Source: Desulfovibrio sp.
GTDB lineage: Bacteria > Desulfobacterota > Desulfovibrionia > Desulfovibrionales > Desulfovibrionaceae
Direction: 5' to 3'
Length of the DNA stretch: 10,221 nucleotides
NCBI GenBank assembly: GCA_009773975.1
Contig: VSMX01000083.1
Coordinates: 1 to 10,221, forward strand
The translations under genes and the position numbers were made by a program. How positions within the stretch are numbered: position 1 is the stretch's first letter; each line of letters begins with the position of its first letter. Positions 5,882 to 10,221 of the stretch are shown piece by piece. The notes beneath the pieces are model-generated. The model did no database searches. It worked only from the letters and a program-made list of their open reading frames with translations, and was not told the origin of the DNA.

Positions 5882-7960
5882 GTGGCGCGCACAGTTCCTA
5901 TAGACAAACAGCGCAATATCGGCATCATGGCCCATATTGACGCCGGCAAGACCACTACTACAGAACGTATTCTTTTTTATACAGGCGTATCGCACAAGCT
6001 TGGCGAAACCCATGACGGCGAATCCGTCATGGACTGGATGGAACAGGAACAGGAACGCGGCATAACAATTACATCCGCCGCCACAACCTGCTTCTGGAAA
6101 GATTACCGCATCAACATCATCGACACCCCCGGCCATGTGGACTTCACCATCGAGGTGGAGCGTTCCCTGCGCGTGCTGGACGGCGCTGTCTGCGGTTTTG
6201 ACGCTGTCGCCGGCGTCGAGCCCCAGGCGGAAACAGTCTGGCGCCAGGCCGACCGCTACCATGTGCCCCGTATTTGCTTCGTCAACAAGATGGACCGCAT
6301 CGGCGCCGATTTCTTCCGCTGCGTGGGCATGATCCACGATCGCCTAGGCGCCAAGCCCCTGCCGCTGCAGCTGCCAATCGGCTCGGAAGACAAGTATGAA
6401 GGCGTGGTGGACCTGGTTCGCGGGAGGGCCATCTATTTCGACAAGACCACCAAGGGCGCCAAATTCACGGAAGCCGAAGTTCCGGACGACATGAAGCAGC
6501 TTTTCGAGGAAAAGCACCACGAAATGCTGGAAGCCGTGGCCGAAGAGGACGAAGCCCTGCTGGACAAGTATCTTTCGGGTGAAAAACTCTCGGAAGACGA
6601 AATAATCTCCTGCATCCGCAAGGCCACAATAGCCCGCAATGTCGTGCCCGTGCTTTGCGGCTCGGCTTTCCGCAATATGGGCGTCCAGCCCCTGCTTGAC
6701 GCAGTTGTCGATTACCTGCCTTCTCCTGTGGATATTCCGCCCATGGTCGGCCATGTGCCCGGCCACGAGGACGAGCTTGTAACCTGCGAATGCAGCGACA
6801 AGGATCCCCTTGCCGGCCTGGTCTTCAAGCTCTTTTCGGATCCCTTCATCGGCCATCTTTCCTTTTTCCGCATTTATTCCGGCTTTATTGAATCCGGCAT
6901 GACCGTGCTGAACGCCAATACCGGCAAAAAAGAGCGCATCGGCCGCCTGCTCAAGATGCACGCCAACAAGCGCGAGGACATCAAGTGGGCCGGCGCCGGC
7001 GATATCGTCGCCCTGGTCGGCCTCAAGAACGCCTCCACAGGCGATACGCTTTGCGATGAAAAGCGCCCGGTAATCCTGGAGTCCCTAAATATTCCGGAAC
7101 CGGTTATCGAAGTTGCCATCGAGCCCAAGACCAAGGCCGACCGCGACGCCCTTTCCGCTGCCCTGAACAAGCTGGCCAAGGAAGATCCTTCCTTCCGCGT
7201 CAAGGGCGACGAGGAAACCAACCAGACCCTGATTGCCGGCATGGGCGAATTGCATCTGGAAATCATCGTTGACCGCCTGACCCGCGAATTCAACGTCAAT
7301 GCCAATGTGGGCAAGCCCCAGGTTGCCTATCGCGAAACGATCTCCAAAAATTCCAAGTCGGACATGAAGCATGCCAAGCAGTCCGGCGGCCGCGGCCAGT
7401 ACGGCCACTGCGTGATCGAGGTCGAGCCTAATCCGGGCAAGGGCTACGAGTTCGTCAACTCCATCACCGGCGGCGTCATTCCCAAGGAATACATTCCGGC
7501 CATCGACAAGGGCATCCAGGACGCCATGAAGTCCGGCGTAATGGCCGGCTTCCCGGCTGTCGACCTCAAGGTCAACCTTGTCTTCGGCTCCTACCACGAA
7601 GTCGACTCCTCCGAACAGGCCTTCTATGTGGCTGGCTCGATGGCCATCAAGGACGCCATGCAAAAGGCTTCCCCCGTGCTGCTCGAGCCCATCATGGATG
7701 TCGAGGTGGTAACGCCGGAGGAATACCTTGGCGACGTTATGGGAGACCTCAACGGGCGCCGCGGCAAGGTTCAGGCCATGGAAGCCCGCGCCGGCGGCGC
7801 GCAGAGCATTCGCGCCCAGGTGCCGCTCTCCTCGATGTTCGGCTATGCCACAGACTTGCGTTCCAAAACCCAGGGCCGCGCAACATTCACCATGCAGTTC
7901 GATCATTACGAACGCGTGCCACAGGCGCTCGCCGAGGAAATCCAGAAATCCAGAAGCTAA
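5882..7960 (+). CDS. fusA: Translation elongation factor G
   Basis: Ribosomal translocase GTPase that moves tRNAs and mRNA after peptide transfer and helps recycle ribosomes. The 692-aa protein has every GTPase motif: AHIDAGKTT (17-25), RGITI (59-63), DTPGHVD (81-87, with the catalytic His85), NKMD (135-138) and CGSA (about 258). These are followed by domain II (DPLAGLVFKLFSDPFIGHLS), domain III (ETNQTLIAGMGELHLEII), domain IV (GGRGQYGHCVIEVEP) and domain V ending QALAEEIQKSRS. The start is a GTG at 5882 with GGAGGA at 5871-5876; no ATG fits the conserved N-terminus. It closes the rpsL-rpsG-fusA operon, with a strong terminator 28 bp after its stop. It reads as the canonical housekeeping EF-G rather than the TetM-like or FusB2 branches, judged by the intact motifs and operon position. 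Confidence 0.98.
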   Translation: MARTVPIDKQRNIGIMAHIDAGKTTTTERILFYTGVSHKLGETHDGESVMDWMEQEQERGITITSAATTCFWKDYRINIIDTPGHVDFTIEVERSLRVLDGAVCGFDAVAGVEPQAETVWRQADRYHVPRICFVNKMDRIGADFFRCVGMIHDRLGAKPLPLQLPIGSEDKYEGVVDLVRGRAIYFDKTTKGAKFTEAEVPDDMKQLFEEKHHEMLEAVAEEDEALLDKYLSGEKLSEDEIISCIRKATIARNVVPVLCGSAFRNMGVQPLLDAVVDYLPSPVDIPPMVGHVPGHEDELVTCECSDKDPLAGLVFKLFSDPFIGHLSFFRIYSGFIESGMTVLNANTGKKERIGRLLKMHANKREDIKWAGAGDIVALVGLKNASTGDTLCDEKRPVILESLNIPEPVIEVAIEPKTKADRDALSAALNKLAKEDPSFRVKGDEETNQTLIAGMGELHLEIIVDRLTREFNVNANVGKPQVAYRETISKNSKSDMKHAKQSGGRGQYGHCVIEVEPNPGKGYEFVNSITGGVIPKEYIPAIDKGIQDAMKSGVMAGFPAVDLKVNLVFGSYHEVDSSEQAFYVAGSMAIKDAMQKASPVLLEPIMDVEVVTPEEYLGDVMGDLNGRRGKVQAMEARAGGAQSIRAQVPLSSMFGYATDLRSKTQGRATFTMQFDHYERVPQALAEEIQKSRS

Positions 7961-7987
7961 ATCAGCCAGCTGATTGACTGACTTTAC

Positions 7988-8025
7988 AAGGGGAGCGGGA
8001 TTTACATTCCGCTCCTTTTCGTTTT
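7988..8025 (+). terminator. Intrinsic terminator of the rpsL-rpsG-fusA operon
   Basis: GGAGCGG (7992-7998) pairs perfectly with CCGCTCC (8009-8015). The stem extends outward through two G-U pairs and AA/TT to about 11 pairs, and the arm runs into TTTTCGTTTTC. It lies 28 bp after the fusA stop. A smaller repeat, AATCAG/CTGATT (7960-7965 with 7970-7975), sits directly at the stop codon. Together they indicate that the transcript ends here. Confidence 0.88.
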
Positions 8026-8180
8026 CGGGACAAGCGCTTTTGACATCCAATTCCACGTCTGGTAATTTTTCCATACAATAAAAAATATTTCTGGGGCCCA
8101 TGAATAAACGCATGGACACAAGCGTAAAAATTATGCCCGACAATTTTTCAACAGGCCAGTCAGCGCTGCAGCCAGCCTGC
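8026..8180. other. Spacer without a supported gene after the str operon
   Basis: No convincing gene is visible. A TTGACA hexamer at 8040-8045 has only poor -10 partners (TAATTT at 8063, or TACAAT at 8074 at too great a distance). An ATG at 8100 opens a frame whose first 27 residues resemble nothing I recognise before running into the UmuD-like remnant. The right end (8166-8183) repeats the hexamer CTGCAG twice, close to where recognisable UmuD homology begins, which may mark an old deletion junction. Confidence 0.4.
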
Positions 8181-8379
8181 AGGCTTTCATTAGACGCAGT
8201 TTCGGGAAGGGTTGTTATCGCGGCCCTGGATGACGAGTTGCTGGTCAAGAAGCTGGTGCGGCGGAGGGGGGAAGGTCTTGCTTGTGCCCGCCAATCCCGA
8301 TTATCCGGTGATTGATATTACGGAGCGGGAATATGTGCACGTCTGGGGCGTGGTCACCTGGGTCATGCACAAGCTTTGA
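8181..8379 (+). pseudogene. UmuD/LexA-type S24 peptidase remnant, 5'-truncated and frameshifted
   Basis: Recognisable C-terminal half of a UmuD-like self-cleaving peptidase, the family that activates SOS mutagenic polymerases or represses SOS genes. One frame reads SLDAVSGRVVIAALDDELLVKKLVRR. After the six-G run at 8266-8271 the homology jumps to another frame, reading LLVPANPDYPVIDI and then VWGVVTWVMHKL with a TGA at 8377-8379. Removing one G restores a continuous typical C-terminus. The Lys of LVKKL matches the family's catalytic lysine, but the upstream block with the cleavage site and the catalytic serine (GDSM) is absent, so the gene is dead or non-catalytic even if the frameshift is a sequencing error. 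No umuC partner is adjacent. It stands alone between the fusA terminator and convergent minus-strand genes. Confidence 0.8.
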
Positions 8380-8385
8380 TGGCCT

Positions 8386-8412
8386 GCCGCGAACGGTTTG
8401 GCCGCTCGCGGC
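8386..8412. repeat. 7-bp inverted repeat between converging genes
   Basis: GCCGCGA (8386-8392) pairs with TCGCGGC (8406-8412) around a 13-base loop, in the 47-bp gap between the UmuD remnant and the end of the flavodoxin-fold gene. It could act as a bidirectional 3'-end hairpin, but there is no clear T-run on either strand. Confidence 0.4.
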
Positions 8413-8426
8413 AAATATCCTGTTTG

Positions 8427-8978
8427 CTAAATCCATTCCGGAATCTTCCCGAGAAACTCCTCTCTTTCGGATGCGCTGGCGCGCACAATATTGCCCAGGT
8501 TATGCCATGAAACATTGTTCATGCCCACGGCGGCGAATATATGCGATGGCAGGTAATCATTGAAATAGGCGGCAAAAAATTCGCCAGGAGCATCTGACGT
8601 GCTGAAGATTGTCGTTTTTTCGATCTTCAGTTTGGGCAGCAAACTCCCATCGTAGGAATAGGACCAGGCAAAATCCTTCAGCAGGACCTTGTCGTGAAAG
8701 CCTTTCACGATTGCCGGTTCCGTGCCCCACCAGACCGGGTAAATATAGATAATCTCGCGTGTCCGAGCCAGGATTTCCATATATTTTTGGGCCAGGGCAT
8801 CGTTTGTCCGCCCGGCGGAATAAAGGGCCAGATCCGCTTCCCGCACTGCCGGGTCAAAGCCGTCGGCATAAAGATCAAGCAGCGCGTGTTCGCGGCCTTT
8901 CAGCGCGTCCATAACCGCGTCCCTGATTGCCGCGTTGAAGCTTTTGCCCCAGGGATGGCCATAAACGATTGTGATCAT
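8427..8978 (-). CDS. Flavodoxin-fold NAD(P)H-dependent (quinone) oxidoreductase
   Basis: A 183-aa protein of the Flavodoxin_2 / NAD(P)H:quinone-reductase type (KefF/MdaB-like), soluble flavoproteins that reduce quinones or similar acceptors with NAD(P)H. Seen: an N-terminal beta strand and phosphate-binding loop (MITIVYGHPWGKSFNAAI) and the hallmark YPVWWGTEPAIVKGFHDKVL at about residues 82-101, which shapes the FMN and substrate site. Then comes a long basic loop and FSTSDAPGEFF. The substrate is unknown. The ATG at 8978 follows AGGGG by about 9 bases. It lies 32 bp behind the McrB-N-like gene in the same direction and may be the third gene of that unit, though a functional link is not obvious. 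In an anaerobe a role against quinone or oxidative stress is plausible but inferred. Confidence 0.85.
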   Translation of the reverse strand: MITIVYGHPWGKSFNAAIRDAVMDALKGREHALLDLYADGFDPAVREADLALYSAGRTNDALAQKYMEILARTREIIYIYPVWWGTEPAIVKGFHDKVLLKDFAWSYSYDGSLLPKLKIEKTTIFSTSDAPGEFFAAYFNDYLPSHIFAAVGMNNVSWHNLGNIVRASASEREEFLGKIPEWI

Positions 8979-9010
8979 GATGATTTCCCCTTGTCAAAGG
9001 CTGTCGGAAG

Positions 9011-9670
9011 CTATTGGTTTTTTTCCTGCCATGCGGCATGGGCCAGGGCCGGGTAATCCATGTCCTTTGGCAAATGCGCGTCCAGCTTTTTCATATATTC
9101 CTGGTATTCGGCGCCCCCGCATTTTTCATCTGGCATGGCCAGGCCGTAATGAGCCTCGATATACGGCCCGGAGATGGAATCAACAGGCATGAAGCGTTTT
9201 GGGCGCATCCAGAACAGGCCGATGGTGAGCGTGCCCAGGGCATTCCCCCTGACGTTTTTGGCGGCGTCATACGCGGTTGCGAAATCTTTTGAGGGGTTGA
9301 GCGCAGCGGCAAAAAGATTCCACATTTCGTCATTGCCCTCGTAAATCGATTTGCGCGGGTCGAGATGGGGAATGCCGTGAAAGACTTTGGGCGGCGCCAA
9401 ACTTACGCCAAGCATGTCGGCAATGCATTCGCCCAGGGCCGCGCGGTGTTCGGCTGTTACCCCGCGATTGAAAACGCCCATCACGGTAAAGGGATCAATC
9501 TCGTTGTCGCGGGCCTGCCATTCGCCGCTATTTTCAAAATGCAGATAATGCATGAGGGGCTGGCCGTGCGCGGCTGCCCTGACCTTTGCAAACAAATCCT
9601 TGCGTTTGTCAGCATAGGCGGCCAGCTTGTCCGCTATTTGCTCATAAAATGCGATCCAGGAAAACTGCAT
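9011..9670 (-). CDS. Stand-alone protein resembling the N-terminal domain of McrB-like AAA+ proteins
   Basis: A 219-aa soluble protein without signal peptide or membrane segment. It begins MQFSWIAFYEQIADKLAAYA, followed by DPFTVMGVFNRG (59-70), GIP (99-101), DEMWNLF (114-120) and LTIGLFWMRPKRFMPVDS (148-165). This order matches, from memory, the region that precedes the AAA+ module in some McrB-type restriction ATPases ('F-W-x-x-FY...ADKL', 'PFTVFG-FNRG', 'W-LF', 'GLFWIRP-F-LD'). No Walker A, Walker B or McrB signature is present, so it is either a free-standing domain or a relic of a larger protein. The ATG at 9670 follows AAGGA with an 8-base spacer; the open frame upstream overlaps the exonuclease gene and is not used. 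It starts 14 bp after the exonuclease stop, so the pair is almost certainly co-transcribed. Function unknown; the fold assignment is moderately sure, any defence role speculative. Confidence 0.7.
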   Translation of the reverse strand: MQFSWIAFYEQIADKLAAYADKRKDLFAKVRAAAHGQPLMHYLHFENSGEWQARDNEIDPFTVMGVFNRGVTAEHRAALGECIADMLGVSLAPPKVFHGIPHLDPRKSIYEGNDEMWNLFAAALNPSKDFATAYDAAKNVRGNALGTLTIGLFWMRPKRFMPVDSISGPYIEAHYGLAMPDEKCGGAEYQEYMKKLDAHLPKDMDYPALAHAAWQEKNQ

Positions 9671-9684
9671 GGATAATTCCTTTT

Positions 9685-10221
9685 TTACGGTTTGAAATCC
9701 ACTGGCACGCGCGCTTTCTGGCCGGCCTTGCTGGTGAAGAGCAGGAAACCGTCTTTCAGGCCGCGCAAATAAAGGTCGCGGGTCAGTTCCACGTCCTTGC
9801 GGCAATATTTTTCAATTTCGTCCAGGCGTCCTTCCTTCCACCAGGCAAGGGCCTGCAGGCCATTCGCGTTTTTGGGGGCATTGAGGGTGGCGCGTGCCAA
9901 ATTATCCAGCGAAACCCTGTAGCCCAGGCTGCGGTGAACACGCTCAAGCAGATCCAGGGATGGCAAAAAACGCAAATTTTGCCTCTTGGCCATTTTGGGA
10001 TAATTGGCGGCAAAAGGCCAGAGCACGGTGTAATCAAAACGCAGACTGTTGAAACCGATTACAAGATTGGCGGCGCACATCCGCTCAAAGAGCCCGGCAA
10101 GCTCATCCTGCTGGTAGGCGTGGAAGGCATCGTCAGCGCTGTCGTAGGCCACTGCAATGCTTACGCCCATTTTATCCGCCTTGCCCCAGCCGCCGACTTC
10201 TCCAGCCGAGCGCCTCGTTTC
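9685..10221 (-). CDS. DEDD-family 3'-5' exonuclease-like protein (RNase H fold), 5' end outside the window
   Basis: C-terminal 178 codons of a predicted metal-dependent 3'-5' exonuclease related to YprB/DnaQ-type RNase H-fold nucleases. The frame is open through the right edge, where it reads ETRRSAGEVGGWGKADKMGV; the first codon is the Glu of the D-x-E motif I, whose Asp lies just outside. Motif II is seen as LVIGFNSLRFDYTVL, followed by LDLLERVHRSLGYRVSLDNLA, and motif III as EKYCRKDVELTRDLY, so all catalytic acids except the first are present. The ATG at 10170 is internal to this motif-bearing segment and is not the real start. The stop at 9685-9687 precedes the McrB-N-like gene by 14 bp. 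The substrate (DNA or RNA) is unknown. Only a nuclease domain is visible, but more could lie upstream. Confidence 0.85.
   Translation of the reverse strand, partial: ETRRSAGEVGGWGKADKMGVSIAVAYDSADDAFHAYQQDELAGLFERMCAANLVIGFNSLRFDYTVLWPFAANYPKMAKRQNLRFLPSLDLLERVHRSLGYRVSLDNLARATLNAPKNANGLQALAWWKEGRLDEIEKYCRKDVELTRDLYLRGLKDGFLLFTSKAGQKARVPVDFKP

Noticed and set aside
8040..8079. TTGACA box before the UmuD remnant as a possible promoter or SOS site
   Set aside because: No good -10 box at proper distance and no LexA-type palindrome that I can recognise; nothing intact is downstream.
7085..8248. Long open frame of 387 codons on the minus strand, antisense to fusA
   Set aside because: It lies opposite a perfectly conserved EF-G. 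Its composition (repetitive Gly/Val/Leu/His/Asp) is that of the complement of GC-rich codons, and it has no recognisable domain.
9671..9805. Upstream extension of the McrB-N-like frame by 45 codons
   Set aside because: It overlaps the exonuclease C-terminus in another frame; the ATG at 9670 has a proper ribosome binding site and begins the family-like sequence.

Overview
The window is a compact, moderately GC-rich bacterial chromosome segment of about ten genes. Protein character (a Desulfovibrio-type EF-G and S12, and duplicated MoeA proteins beside a MoaD/ThiF pair) suggests an anaerobic, Desulfovibrionaceae-like sulfate reducer or relative. That assignment is inferred from recalled family resemblance, not from a search.

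Left third (1-4534): a pterin-metal cofactor region. A MoaD/ThiS-type sulfur carrier, cut by the left edge, is followed with a TAATG overlap by a ThiF/MoeB-type adenylyltransferase, both on the + strand. Converging on them are two minus-strand MoeA genes: a plain 412-aa MoeA and a 657-aa MoeA fused to a periplasmic-binding-protein-like domain. Together they could make and charge the sulfur carrier and insert molybdenum or tungsten into molybdopterin. This set often accompanies tungsten aldehyde:ferredoxin oxidoreductase, but no oxidoreductase is in the window. The 244-bp gap between the two convergent pairs holds what looks like a small decayed minus-strand reading frame.

Centre (4535-8025): a short str operon, rpsL-rpsG-fusA, with a good -35 box before rpsL, strong Shine-Dalgarno sites, a string of hairpins between rpsL and rpsG (candidate S7 autoregulatory site), a 13-bp hairpin between rpsG and fusA, and a strong intrinsic terminator right after fusA. 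rpoC is not upstream and tuf or rpsJ does not follow.

Right third (8026-10221): a truncated and frameshifted UmuD/LexA-type (S24 peptidase) remnant, then three closely spaced minus-strand genes read from the right edge: a DEDD-type 3'-5' exonuclease-like protein (cut by the edge), a 219-aa protein resembling the N-terminal domain of McrB-like AAA+ proteins but without any ATPase, and an NAD(P)H-quinone-reductase-like flavodoxin-fold protein.

Most of the window is ordinary. The parts most worth a second look are the stand-alone McrB-N-like protein next to the exonuclease, the MoeA-binding-protein fusion, the UmuD remnant and the structured rpsL-rpsG spacer. I see no clear evidence of a wholly new system, and no tRNA, rRNA, CRISPR array or insertion sequence.
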